The notes beneath the pieces were generated by a model. The model did not search any database and was not told the origin of the DNA. It saw only the letters and a program-made list of their open reading frames with translations. Below are positions 1-7,362 of a stretch of 8,108 bases of DNA, in pieces (the first letter of the stretch is position 1; every line of letters begins with the position of its first letter). The position numbers and the translations under genes are program-made. The stretch comes from Candidatus Latescibacterota bacterium (GTDB lineage: Bacteria > JAAXHH01 > JABIQT01), in contig JABIQT010000521.1 in assembly GCA_018667995.1 (NCBI GenBank), forward strand, positions 1 to 8,108. The letters are read 5' to 3'.

Positions 1-507
1 CAAGTCGGCTGATGATGCCCCAAAGAAGACACTGATGGACTCGGGATTGACGCTACCGGAACGCATCGCCTCCTGAACGAGGAAGAAGAACGGGGCTATT
101 CCTACCCCACCTGCTACCATTAGAGCGGAGCGACCTTCAACAATTGGCTCAAATGTCGCCCCCATTGGACCCAGTACGTCGATGAATTCCCCGGATTTAC
201 GCCCTGCAAGCACTTCGGTTCCGCCGCCGAGTACTCGGTAGATGATCCCCAACACACCTGTATCTACATCTATCTCTGCCACACTGAACGGTCGGCGCAG
301 TAGAGGTGTGTGCCTCAACCACGCGGATCGGTGTCCATGATCGGTGGTATCGGAGACCACGATATGCACGAACTGCCCGGGACGGGCGTGGGCCACAATA
401 TCGGGGGCACGCAGATCCATCCAGTACAACCCGGAGGCGAGCTCCCGATTGTCCACTATTTCTGCTTTTGTCTGAAATATCGGTTCGATCCGGTTGGAAT
501 CAGTCAT
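1..507 (-). CDS. pyrK: Dihydroorotate dehydrogenase B electron-transfer subunit, 5' part (truncated by window edge)
   Basis: The 169 visible codons encode the FAD-binding and start of the NAD-binding part of PyrK. This protein passes electrons from the class 1B dihydroorotate dehydrogenase PyrD, through FAD and a [2Fe-2S] cluster, to NAD+ in cytoplasmic pyrimidine synthesis. Seen here: GQFV at 44-47, the flavin-binding RRPFSV at 71-76, a YRVLGGGTEVL segment at 90-100, VLGPMG at 111-116, the nucleotide-binding GGVGIAPF at 133-140, and FFGASSADL at the edge. The region just before RRPFSV is about ten residues longer than I expect for the family. The cysteines that bind the iron-sulfur cluster would lie beyond the left edge and cannot be checked. 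An in-frame TGA abuts the ATG, so no longer start is possible, yet no Shine-Dalgarno sequence is visible. Related sulfide/glutamate synthase-type oxidoreductase subunits share this fold, but the motifs favour PyrK. Confidence 0.9.
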   Translation of the reverse strand, partial: MTDSNRIEPIFQTKAEIVDNRELASGLYWMDLRAPDIVAHARPGQFVHIVVSDTTDHGHRSAWLRHTPLLRRPFSVAEIDVDTGVLGIIYRVLGGGTEVLAGRKSGEFIDVLGPMGATFEPIVEGRSALMVAGGVGIAPFFFLVQEAMRSGSVNPESISVFFGASSADL

Positions 508-557
508 TCAGGAGAGGGGATCCAGTTAAGAGAATACTATCCACAGATTCATTATTG

Positions 558-570
558 TATGGGACCCATA
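558..570. promoter_or_regulatory. Palindrome in the pyrK leader, possible operator
   Basis: TATGGGACCCATA is a perfect 6-bp inverted repeat around one central base. It lies about 30-45 bases downstream of the predicted pyrK transcription start. The single-base centre makes it a poor RNA hairpin (only a four-pair stem could fold), so a dimeric DNA-binding protein is the likelier reader, if it is functional at all. Confidence 0.3.
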
Positions 571-607
571 TCATTTTGCCATGTCTGAGTTTACATGCAG
601 CTCGAAT

Positions 608-636
608 ACAATACATACAGTTGGATTTACTGTCAA
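608..636 (-). promoter_or_regulatory. Sigma-70-type promoter for pyrK
   Basis: Reading the minus strand there is a perfect -35 TTGACA (636-631), a 17-base spacer, and a -10 TATTGT (613-608, four of six consensus bases). Transcription would start near 601, giving a leader of about 94 bases before the pyrK ATG. The -35 lies only about 20 bases beyond the stop of the upstream lipoprotein gene, so pyrK probably has its own transcript. An inverted repeat ACAGT-N7-ACTGT (617-633) overlaps the spacer and the -35 and could be an operator. Confidence 0.6.
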
Positions 637-655
637 GTCCACTTGCAACGACACC

Positions 656-3637
656 CTACTTTACGTCAAAAACAACCGATAGCTGGGCATCGGGTTCAAG
701 CTCAAGTGAGGCCGATTCGATATAGCAATAAACGAGCTGATCTGACATGGGATCCGGTTTGATATACAAAGCGGCGACGTAGGCCTTCTGCCCTTCTATC
801 TCCACGGCCAGCCAATTTCCCTGAATTCCGGTAACCTGGACGCTTGAATTGCTGGGAAGAAGACGAATCACGGGGCCGCCAGGGGTTTCGCGCAGATTCA
901 GGCTGGTGGCATCCACGGTGCCGCGGTAGGGCACATCGGGCGGTATCATTCGAACGACGGTGGATGGCACATATCCCTCATTACTTCCGATTCTGACCTT
1001 CAGCATACTTCCTTCTTCCGCAAGTGCAACAACAGCGATCCCTTTGGGTATTGGCATCAGCACTTCGCCATCAGGCGTGGATCTCAATTCCGTTGCTACG
1101 GTCACCGTCCCCATACCCAGGTCTGGTAGACGGATCTGTGCCACTCGGATCCTTGCAGCGGTCCTCCCTCTACCATCGGAGTCCATCAGATAGAGCACAC
1201 CACCGTCCCCTTCGCTCAGACTCAAGGTGCTTCTGACTTTGACAACCGCTCTGTCACCTTCGAAGCTAAGCACATCCCCATCCGGCGTAATCTCAAGTGG
1301 AACGGACTCCTCTGGTTCGTTTGCAGACAACGCTGTGCCCGCCGAATCGGGCGGGGAATCGTCATTCAGCATCGATTCAGACCCGTCCAGCAAAACGCCA
1401 ATCCACTCATCCGGCGTCCATGCTGGAAAACGTTCCTCTATCGTTGCAGTCGCAGTGGGAATCACCAGCGGATCCACGTTGACGAACTGTCTGTTCACAT
1501 ATCCTTCCATCCCTTCAAATCGGATCTGAATCCATTCCCCATCCTCACCAAGCACCTCAAACGGTCTTCTGGGCGTAACCATAGTAATGGTCCGATCACC
1601 TTTTCCGGCATAGAGGTTCGTGTTAACGGCGGTATTGGTGCCCATTCGAGGTCCCTCTGGGATTACGGTATCCAGGATACGAAATGAGGCGGCCCTGATG
1701 GGTATTTCCGTGCTATCTGTTCGGTCCATGATGAATAAGATTCCCCGTCCACCACGCTGAGCTGATGTATCCTGATTCAATTTCATCACTACCCGATCTC
1801 GGATCACCTCCGTGACCTCGCCATCGCGATCCTCCGGGTCAATTGAAAGTAGGAATTCATTGACTGATTCTATCTCGACAAACGAACTGTCCGTTCCATT
1901 AATATCATTAAACAGTTCTTCGAGGTACTTTACCTTAAGCCTCGCGGCCTCGGATGCCTCCGAGCGCGGAAAAAGGGCAGTGATTCGGCGGTAATTCATT
2001 AAAGCCGCGGAGAGGTCCTCTTCGTGAGTTTCTGCGATCCACCCAAGTGCATAAAGAGACTTTGGGGCATATGATCCATCTGGAAATCTGTCGATGATCG
2101 TTTGGTAATAGACGGCGGCAGAATCAGAATTCTGTGCCTCAAAAAGATAATCCGTGGCTAATGCGAAGAGTTCAGTCTCGGAGAACCCGAGGGGATCTTG
2201 CATTTCCATCGCCCTTGCAGCGGCTGATGCGTATACGGTCGTATCATACTGGCTCATCACAGTGGTGTATCCGACCCGGCTGGAAGATGTATCCAGTAAC
2301 ACATGCTCCATTACCCAGGCCTTGGCATAGGCCGCTTTGGCGGCCTGTAAACCTCCTCCAGCCGCTTCCTCTGCTAAACTGTAATGGGCAAGTGCGGAGT
2401 CTATCATCCCAAACTGAAAGAGAAAGACCTCGGCGACTTTGAATCGTGATGAGACGATCTTGGCGAGGGAGGCGGAATCAGGTGCAGACTCCGAGATGCT
2501 CCTCGACTCGTCAGTAGAATCCGCGAGAGCTGGGAGGCCTTCCGAAAGGGCGCCCTCCAGATCCTCGCGGTACCTAGTAAGAAGTCGGATGTCGCTGGAT
2601 CTTTTGCCCGCTTCACGTGCTACCCAAAATTGACGCGGGCTTCGTTTTCCCGCGCTTTCATAGAGTTCATCGGCCCTGACCAAATCTCCAGCCTGCTCCG
2701 ACAATCGTCCCATTTCGAATATAGCTTCCGAGACTTCAGCTTCGTACTGCCGGTCTCTTTCGTACCGCTCGTTGATGGTCTCATAGTGGCCGATAGCCTC
2801 TTCCTTTCGCCCCAACGACGCTTTACATGAGGCAATGGCGAGCAGCGTCTTGGGACGATAGATGATATAGGAGGACTTGGCAACCAGACCTTCAAAGGTC
2901 TCCAGCGCTCTTTCATATTCCGTATCGCGCCTAAGGCATTCACCAACCATATACTTGGCCTGGTACTCAAGATCCCGAGTCGGAGCATCTTGGCCTACCC
3001 GTTCGAATAGTTCAAGCGCCTCAAGGTGCCTGTCCAATTCGAGGTAGGACTCCGCTATAAAATACTGCGCTTCAGCTCGCCGCTTGTGTTTGGGGAAACT
3101 CGTGAGAAAATCGGTGTAATCTGCGACCGCGAGGGAATAATCCTGGCGGCTGATATCAATCGATCCTAACAGCATATGGGATTCGGGCGCCCATTCACTG
3201 GCAGGATACTGACGCAGGAAGTCACGCAGAGATTCCTCCGCCCTGAGTGTATCACCCGAGTTCAGCGTAGTTTTACCCAGTGCAAAGGCGCAGTAAGGAA
3301 ACCATTTGCTATCGGGATAATTCGCCAGTACTTCCTCGTATTTGCGAATTGCCTTTGGGTATTCCGCTTGAATCTCGAAGGCATCACCTATCAAGACAAG
3401 CGCATCGTCGATCAGATCGCTCGTGGGATGGTCTCGCATGAGTAGTGCCGAATTCTCTATGGCACGCTCGTAGAGTAGAACGGCTTGCTGAGGCACTTGT
3501 GTGATCCCTTGCTTCAGCGCGTCCTTTCGAAGATCTTCAGCCTCACTGAAGGCGCGTTTCGCATTATAGAAGGTGTTGTAGTAGGGGCAACCCAGAGTGA
3601 TGGTGGCCAGCAACAGTAGTAGTGCAAGTCGTTTCAA
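656..3637 (-). CDS. Outer-membrane-type TPR lipoprotein with SH3-like repeats
   Basis: This is a 993-residue exported lipoprotein of unknown specific function. Residues 1-16 form a signal peptide ending in a TLGC lipobox (Cys17), followed by an aromatic PYYNTFYNAKRAF segment. TPR-like helical repeats run from about 45 to 345 and 395 to 575, separated by a Ser/Asp-rich stretch (about 366-392). Three SH3-like segments follow at about 667-722, 842-898 and 906-962, each ending in a Gly/Ala-Tyr-Val signature. Such domains often bind cell-wall peptides and TPRs bind proteins, so a scaffold at the inner face of the outer membrane is likely (inference). The start is a TTG: no ATG lies upstream in frame, AAGAGG sits six bases before it, and the signal peptide begins right there; the next Met is residue 67. 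It lies 824 bases after the cyclase and 148 before pyrK, so co-transcription with either is unproven. Confidence 0.85.
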   Translation of the reverse strand: MKRLALLLLLATITLGCPYYNTFYNAKRAFSEAEDLRKDALKQGITQVPQQAVLLYERAIENSALLMRDHPTSDLIDDALVLIGDAFEIQAEYPKAIRKYEEVLANYPDSKWFPYCAFALGKTTLNSGDTLRAEESLRDFLRQYPASEWAPESHMLLGSIDISRQDYSLAVADYTDFLTSFPKHKRRAEAQYFIAESYLELDRHLEALELFERVGQDAPTRDLEYQAKYMVGECLRRDTEYERALETFEGLVAKSSYIIYRPKTLLAIASCKASLGRKEEAIGHYETINERYERDRQYEAEVSEAIFEMGRLSEQAGDLVRADELYESAGKRSPRQFWVAREAGKRSSDIRLLTRYREDLEGALSEGLPALADSTDESRSISESAPDSASLAKIVSSRFKVAEVFLFQFGMIDSALAHYSLAEEAAGGGLQAAKAAYAKAWVMEHVLLDTSSSRVGYTTVMSQYDTTVYASAAARAMEMQDPLGFSETELFALATDYLFEAQNSDSAAVYYQTIIDRFPDGSYAPKSLYALGWIAETHEEDLSAALMNYRRITALFPRSEASEAARLKVKYLEELFNDINGTDSSFVEIESVNEFLLSIDPEDRDGEVTEVIRDRVVMKLNQDTSAQRGGRGILFIMDRTDSTEIPIRAASFRILDTVIPEGPRMGTNTAVNTNLYAGKGDRTITMVTPRRPFEVLGEDGEWIQIRFEGMEGYVNRQFVNVDPLVIPTATATIEERFPAWTPDEWIGVLLDGSESMLNDDSPPDSAGTALSANEPEESVPLEITPDGDVLSFEGDRAVVKVRSTLSLSEGDGGVLYLMDSDGRGRTAARIRVAQIRLPDLGMGTVTVATELRSTPDGEVLMPIPKGIAVVALAEEGSMLKVRIGSNEGYVPSTVVRMIPPDVPYRGTVDATSLNLRETPGGPVIRLLPSNSSVQVTGIQGNWLAVEIEGQKAYVAALYIKPDPMSDQLVYCYIESASLELEPDAQLSVVFDVK
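929..1255 (-). repeat. Second copy of the internal protein duplication
   Basis: Residues 795-903 repeat the layout of 614-727: DRAVVK, GVLYLMD, an Arg/Ala-rich strand, MGT, then an SH3-like unit ending NEGYV. The two copies are joined by an acidic, Ser/Pro-rich linker (about 745-790). A third SH3-like segment follows at 906-962 without the extra N-terminal half, so the arrangement is two long units plus one short one. Confidence 0.6.
1457..1798 (-). repeat. First copy of an internal protein duplication in the TPR lipoprotein
   Basis: Residues 614-727 align with 795-903 of the same protein. Shared landmarks in order are Asp-Arg-x-Val-x-Lys, a Gly-x-Leu-x-x-Met-Asp segment, an Arg-rich strand, MGT, and an SH3-like unit ending Glu-Gly-Tyr-Val. 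The copies are diverged at protein level, so this is an old duplication rather than a recent DNA repeat. The first half of the unit matches no domain I can name. Confidence 0.6.
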
Positions 3638-3650
3638 CGTATGCCTCTTG

Positions 3651-4010
3651 TTAATTTCTTCTGGCAGGCAGGATCAAAATTGAAATCAGCAACAAAGGGA
3701 ATGATTGGCTAAAAACTCTTCGGAGGCCTGGATGGTGGAACGGGAGGAATTGGATAAGCTGCGAAAATAAAGGTACTTGGGAAGGCACCAGAGATAAATC
3801 TGAGGCACCAATTCTTAAGCGGTTTTCCTCGTAATGATTGGACCTGTATCTTATACCACTGAAGACGCCGTGGGGTCCAGAATATCCAGCATACGCAATA
3901 TTAAACTCCGGCATCCGATCGGAGATAACGGTATCAAAGCGTCAGGTCCCGAGTTGGCCACCACCAATCATACTTCCAGCAGATACTCGGACCATCTCAA
4001 GCACGCTCAT
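3651..4010 (-). pseudogene. Possible decayed or stop-interrupted small gene
   Basis: One reading frame runs from an ATG at 4010 to a TAA at 3651-3653, broken only by a TGA at 3942-3944. The 22 codons before the TGA encode a Gly-rich stretch (SAGSMIGGGQLGT). The frame then continues without further stops through RFDTVISDRMPEF and an aromatic/Gly-rich segment (YAGYSGPHGVFSGIRYRS) to a hydrophobic tail (FPLLLISILILP). An ATG at 3914 would give an 87-residue protein on its own. No Shine-Dalgarno sequence precedes either ATG and I recognise no family. The middle looks protein-like, the last third does not. Alternatives are chance openness, or two small separate frames. The stop lies 13 bases before the TTG of the lipoprotein gene. 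Confidence 0.2.
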
Positions 4011-4267
4011 TTTTTACATCGGAGATCCGCCTGATTAGCTCACTACCACATTCGCAATTCTGCCGAGATATCATGGTATAGGTCAATTCTCAAGGCAATT
4101 GACGGAAATCAAAGCGCAATCTGGTCCAATCCTAATCTGCAATTCTCTACCAAAGTGTTGGCACATCGATCGCATAGACATTGTGAACCATACTGCACAA
4201 CGTCTGAAGTCCCCAAGCAGGTTCCCCAATTAGCCTCTGGCTGGTCACGACAGTTGTTGCGTGTTGG

Positions 4268-4291
4268 TCCGGTGTAATTCAAAACACCGGA
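4268..4291. repeat. Perfect 8-bp inverted repeat in the long gap
   Basis: TCCGGTGT and ACACCGGA flank an 8-base AT-rich loop. There is no T-tract on either side, so it is not a standard intrinsic terminator in either direction. It sits just downstream of the promoter-like element at 4310-4337, where it could be an operator or the first hairpin of a small RNA. Confidence 0.5.
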
Positions 4292-4309
4292 ATCAGTGAG
4301 CGTTCATCT

Positions 4310-4337
4310 GAAATAGGCTACAATTGAGATCTGTCAA
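4310..4337 (-). promoter_or_regulatory. Weak promoter-like element in the long gap
   Basis: On the minus strand a perfect TTGACA (4337-4332) is followed after 16 bases by TATTTC (4315-4310), only three of six matches to the -10 consensus and lacking the terminal T. If used, it would drive transcription from about 4303 toward the lipoprotein gene with a leader near 665 bases, or a short non-coding RNA beginning with the hairpin at 4268-4291. Confidence 0.25.
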
Positions 4338-4461
4338 TCCGCTTGGCTGTTTTTCAACCAGCCCGGCAGAGACAATACCTACTCGGATGGCTCAAGCTAC
4401 CGAAGCTGGGAAAAATGAAGAATCAGGCGCAAACCATTACCATACTCCGCCTCGGGTATCG

Positions 4462-7227
4462 CTATTTCTCCGTAAGTGTTTCAACACCGTCCCAATCCGC
4501 CGGCGGAGGCTCCGCTAGATAACGTTCGCATCGATCCAGATAGGTCTGGGTCGGTCCATCGTCTTCATCGATACGCAATGCTTCGAAGAACTTCTCCTGT
4601 GCCCCGGTCCACTCACGGGCCTCGTAAATCTCCAGCGCCTCGTTATACTTGGCAACTACCTCAGCAAGTCTCGAATCCACCTGACCCTTTACATTAAGAA
4701 GCTCGTAAACTGTGACAGGTTCATCACGGCCCACCACTCGAATCACATCCAGCTTCCTCGCTTCTAGTTCATCCCTCACCTTGAAATAGGTAAACTCACT
4801 GATCATAATGTGCGTTCCGTACGGTTTATTCGCGCCCTCTAGGCGTGATGCCAAGTTTACGTGATCGCCCATCACGGTGTAATCCATACGTGACTGGCTT
4901 CCCATATTGCCGACAACGACATCCCCAGTATTCAGCCCAATACGGGCATCCATCCTCGTGATATAGTCGGGACGCTCCATCTCCGTCCACATCTTTCTCA
5001 TTTCTGCCAAACGGTCATTCATGATAATACTTGCCTTGCATGCGTCTATGGCATGATTGGGATTGTCTATAGGTGCGCCCCAGAAAGCCATGATGAGATC
5101 ACCTTCGTATTTGTCCACAGTCCCATTATTGTCCATAATAATATCGGTCATGGTACCAAGATATTCGTTCAGAAGCTCCACCAGGCCCTCTGCCGTCATC
5201 TGTTCAGATATAGTGGAAAATCCAGCCACATCCGTAAACAGAATTGTCAGTTCGGCACGGCGCCCTCCCAGGGAAAGGAGGCCTGGATTGTCAGCGATCT
5301 GATCCACCACCGCAGGCGAGAGATACATTTTGAAAGAATCCTGGATGTAGGCACGTTCCTTTCTCTCGATTAGATAGTTGTTGATACTCACCGCAAGGTA
5401 TGATACGACGATGACACCTACAGGACCCACAATATCTATCCAGTATCCGCCATATACGAAAAAGAAATATGCTGACAAACTATGGGTAAGCAGGAGGCCA
5501 CCTACAATGGCACCGCCAGGGGCCGGACCAAATCGAGGAACCAGAACTCCCATTATTATCCCTAGGACAACCAACAAGGTTATGCGCCAATGGTGGTCCA
5601 TACGATCCAGAAATTGATCCATCAGGATCGTATTCATTGCATTAGCATGATATCCTACCATCTGATATCGAGGATTGAAAGGAGTGGGATTCATATCCTG
5701 AGTGCCAGTAGCTGTCAGACCATAAACCAAGAGCTTGCCATCCAGGTCCGCTGGCAGCAGCTCTTTGCCCTCATGGATGACTGTAAAGAATATGAGCGGA
5801 TGGTGTTCGGGTTTGATACCGCCGTGTTCCACGAGATTCTTAAGGGCATAATAGCCGTGTTCTATCAAGTCCAACCGCAAGACACCGAGTAAATCTGCCA
5901 TCTCAGTCAGCGATAATTCCGGATTGGCGGTGAGGTGTTCACTCATCAATACATTGTATCGAAGCTCGTCGTATTTCTCAACCATGTCTTCGGGAATCTG
6001 GTCTTCTGGTACGCCCTGGGCGACAAAGAAGTCCCTTGCATCCATTTCCTTGTCCGACATGATTGCCTCTTCGAACATACGGAAGATACCGACGGTCTGG
6101 AATGCAGTCATAGCGGCGTCAGGAGGCTGGATATTGAACTCAATGGCCTTCATGATGAAGGCGTCCATATCTTCAAGCAATGCCGGATCCTGAACAATCA
6201 ATCTTTTCACATCCCTGAGTACCACGTTCTCGCCATAGAGTTCCTTGAGCTGGATTATCCTCTCATAGGGATAGTGCAGGAATGTCTCCTGGTAATCTCC
6301 AGTCCAATTGACGAGCATCTTCCCACCTTCATCGATTGGAATCGTCACATCCTTCACCGTACCGTCCTGGAGAGTAGCATTGGGCAATCTGACATAATCA
6401 CCCAGTCTAATCTCCAAGGACTCCATGGGTACCTTCAGATAGTCGCATACCATGACCAATGCTATGGCGGGAAACAGCTTGCCGTCATACACTCTGAACA
6501 TCTCATACCAGCGGACGACACCGTCACCATCCGTAAATGGCTGTACAAAGCCCACATGCTTTACAGACTCGACGAATTTTGGGAGAGGAGGAAGAAAGTC
6601 CAGCATTTTAGGCAAGGTCGTTTGGGATACGTCGACGTCAGGGTGTTCAAAATAGAACCCACGCTCTCCGAGACGCTGGAAGGACTCCTCCTTTGAGCCT
6701 TCCCTCTTTACCGTATTATTTACAATGAATTCCCAACTCGCCTCGGGATCTGCCTTGGTGAAGAAATGGGAGAACACCACGTTTCCAGCTCTCTGAGCAC
6801 TCTGTGCCAACTGTGCGTCATAATCCTCAAATAGCGCCAGGAACTCTTCAGCCGTGTATTCATCATTTATGCGATCCTGAACGGCCTCACGAGAGATAAC
6901 ACTACGACTCGGTTCCGGAAAGAAGATATCAAATCCTATCAGGTCCACACCAAACTCAGCCAGAATATCAATCAAGAGAGCATGTTTATCCCTTGTCCAG
7001 TCTTCGAATCGTCCCTCAGCCTGATAGGTCTCATCGTCAATATCAATCGTACCGATCGCCGGATGCTGCTCAATGACTCCGCGCAAGACAAACCGTTCGT
7101 CATACGTGCGCCACTCCAGACGCTCATACGAGTCCAGAAAACTCCACATGGACATCAGAATGCTTACACCAATACCAAAGGCGAAGTACCTCAGTGTGTA
7201 TGTTTTCTTCTTCGTTTCATCGCTCAT
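4462..7227 (-). CDS. Transmembrane CHASE2-domain class III adenylate cyclase
   Basis: This 921-residue inner-membrane sensor probably makes cAMP from ATP. A transmembrane helix (about 13-31) leads into a large extracytoplasmic CHASE2 region (about 33-540, with LIGFDIFFPEPS at 96-107). Three membrane helices follow (about 548-566, 572-592, 597-618), then the cyclase domain (about 655-843) and a TPR-like helical tail (about 853-905). Catalytic residues are complete: metal-binding Asp666 (LFTDVAGF) and Asp710 (KYEGD), adenine-selecting Lys706 and Thr784 (DYTVMGD), and transition-state Asn791 and Arg795 (VNLASRLE). Lys plus Thr is the class IIIb adenylate cyclase pattern, so guanylate cyclase is unlikely. 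Residues 345-475 form a helical, acidic block that appears additional to a typical CHASE2 domain. No Shine-Dalgarno sequence precedes the ATG, but the next Met lies inside the first membrane helix, so this start is kept. Confidence 0.93.
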   Translation of the reverse strand: MSDETKKKTYTLRYFAFGIGVSILMSMWSFLDSYERLEWRTYDERFVLRGVIEQHPAIGTIDIDDETYQAEGRFEDWTRDKHALLIDILAEFGVDLIGFDIFFPEPSRSVISREAVQDRINDEYTAEEFLALFEDYDAQLAQSAQRAGNVVFSHFFTKADPEASWEFIVNNTVKREGSKEESFQRLGERGFYFEHPDVDVSQTTLPKMLDFLPPLPKFVESVKHVGFVQPFTDGDGVVRWYEMFRVYDGKLFPAIALVMVCDYLKVPMESLEIRLGDYVRLPNATLQDGTVKDVTIPIDEGGKMLVNWTGDYQETFLHYPYERIIQLKELYGENVVLRDVKRLIVQDPALLEDMDAFIMKAIEFNIQPPDAAMTAFQTVGIFRMFEEAIMSDKEMDARDFFVAQGVPEDQIPEDMVEKYDELRYNVLMSEHLTANPELSLTEMADLLGVLRLDLIEHGYYALKNLVEHGGIKPEHHPLIFFTVIHEGKELLPADLDGKLLVYGLTATGTQDMNPTPFNPRYQMVGYHANAMNTILMDQFLDRMDHHWRITLLVVLGIIMGVLVPRFGPAPGGAIVGGLLLTHSLSAYFFFVYGGYWIDIVGPVGVIVVSYLAVSINNYLIERKERAYIQDSFKMYLSPAVVDQIADNPGLLSLGGRRAELTILFTDVAGFSTISEQMTAEGLVELLNEYLGTMTDIIMDNNGTVDKYEGDLIMAFWGAPIDNPNHAIDACKASIIMNDRLAEMRKMWTEMERPDYITRMDARIGLNTGDVVVGNMGSQSRMDYTVMGDHVNLASRLEGANKPYGTHIMISEFTYFKVRDELEARKLDVIRVVGRDEPVTVYELLNVKGQVDSRLAEVVAKYNEALEIYEAREWTGAQEKFFEALRIDEDDGPTQTYLDRCERYLAEPPPADWDGVETLTEK

Positions 7228-7253
7228 TAGGCATACCGGTTAGGAAATAGGAG

Positions 7254-7288
7254 AATGGGGCGCACGATCGCAATCGTTACGCCCCATT
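7254..7288. other. Strong hairpin upstream of the cyclase gene
   Basis: A perfect 9-bp outer stem (AATGGGGCG with CGCCCCATT) encloses a small internal loop and a 5-bp inner stem (ACGAT with ATCGT) closed by a four-base loop. It lies 27-61 bases before the cyclase ATG. No T-tract follows on either strand, so it is either a non-canonical terminator of the TPR gene, an mRNA processing or stability element, or a leader structure controlling the cyclase, whose own ribosome binding site is poor. Confidence 0.6.
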
Positions 7289-7316
7289 AACCTTTAGAAG
7301 ATAGTTCTATTGGAAT

Positions 7317-7361
7317 CAGACAGGGCCCGGATCCGAGTAGATCTGTCGGGGCCCCGTCCTG
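7317..7361 (-). terminator. GC-rich hairpin directly after the TPR gene, possible terminator
   Basis: It begins one base past the TAA of the exported TPR gene. CAG-(G bulge)-ACGGGGCCC pairs with GGGCCCTGTCTG, giving about 12 pairs including one G-U, and the enclosed loop is large. No U-run follows, so termination would be inefficient or factor-dependent. Partial read-through into the cyclase gene is therefore plausible, and I see no convincing separate promoter for the cyclase in the remaining gap. Confidence 0.4.
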
Positions 7362-7362
7362 T

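Larger units (their letters stand above)
3638..4461. other. 824-base gap without a confident gene
   Basis: This is by far the longest non-coding stretch of the window. I see no tRNA, no transposase fragment and no convincing conserved protein. It contains a perfect 8-bp inverted repeat (4268-4291), a weak promoter-like pair (4310-4337), the ribosome binding site of the lipoprotein gene at its left end (AAGAGG, 3644-3649), and a stop-interrupted minus-strand frame (3651-4010) that may be decayed coding sequence. Short Cys-rich minus-strand frames also occur: one reads QCLCDRCANTL around 4150-4190, and one starts MISRQNCECGSEL near 4073. Neither is long enough or well enough initiated to call. 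Confidence 0.5.

Noticed and set aside
306-725. Plus-strand open frame of 139 codons across the pyrK start
   Set aside because: It runs antisense through the FAD-binding part of pyrK and its promoter, is rich in Arg/Ser/Thr of low-complexity character, and matches no family.
3838-4038. Plus-strand frame of 66 codons in the long gap
   Set aside because: Short, without a ribosome binding site, and overlapping the slightly more protein-like minus-strand frame; likely chance.
4140-4330. Cys-rich minus-strand frame (QCLCDRCANTL) as a zinc-ribbon gene
   Set aside because: About 64 codons between stops, no ATG or GTG at its beginning, no ribosome binding site, and cysteine spacing that fits no zinc-ribbon I can name; mentioned only as part of the gap.
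4345-4363. Inverted repeat GGCTG/CAGCC with a T-run in its loop
   Set aside because: The stem has only five pairs and the T-run lies in the loop rather than after the stem, so it is not a credible terminator of the cyclase gene.
5935-6696. Plus-strand open frame of 253 codons inside the cyclase gene
   Set aside because: It lies wholly antisense to well-conserved cyclase sequence, has no ribosome binding site and no recognisable domain; a shadow of the real gene.
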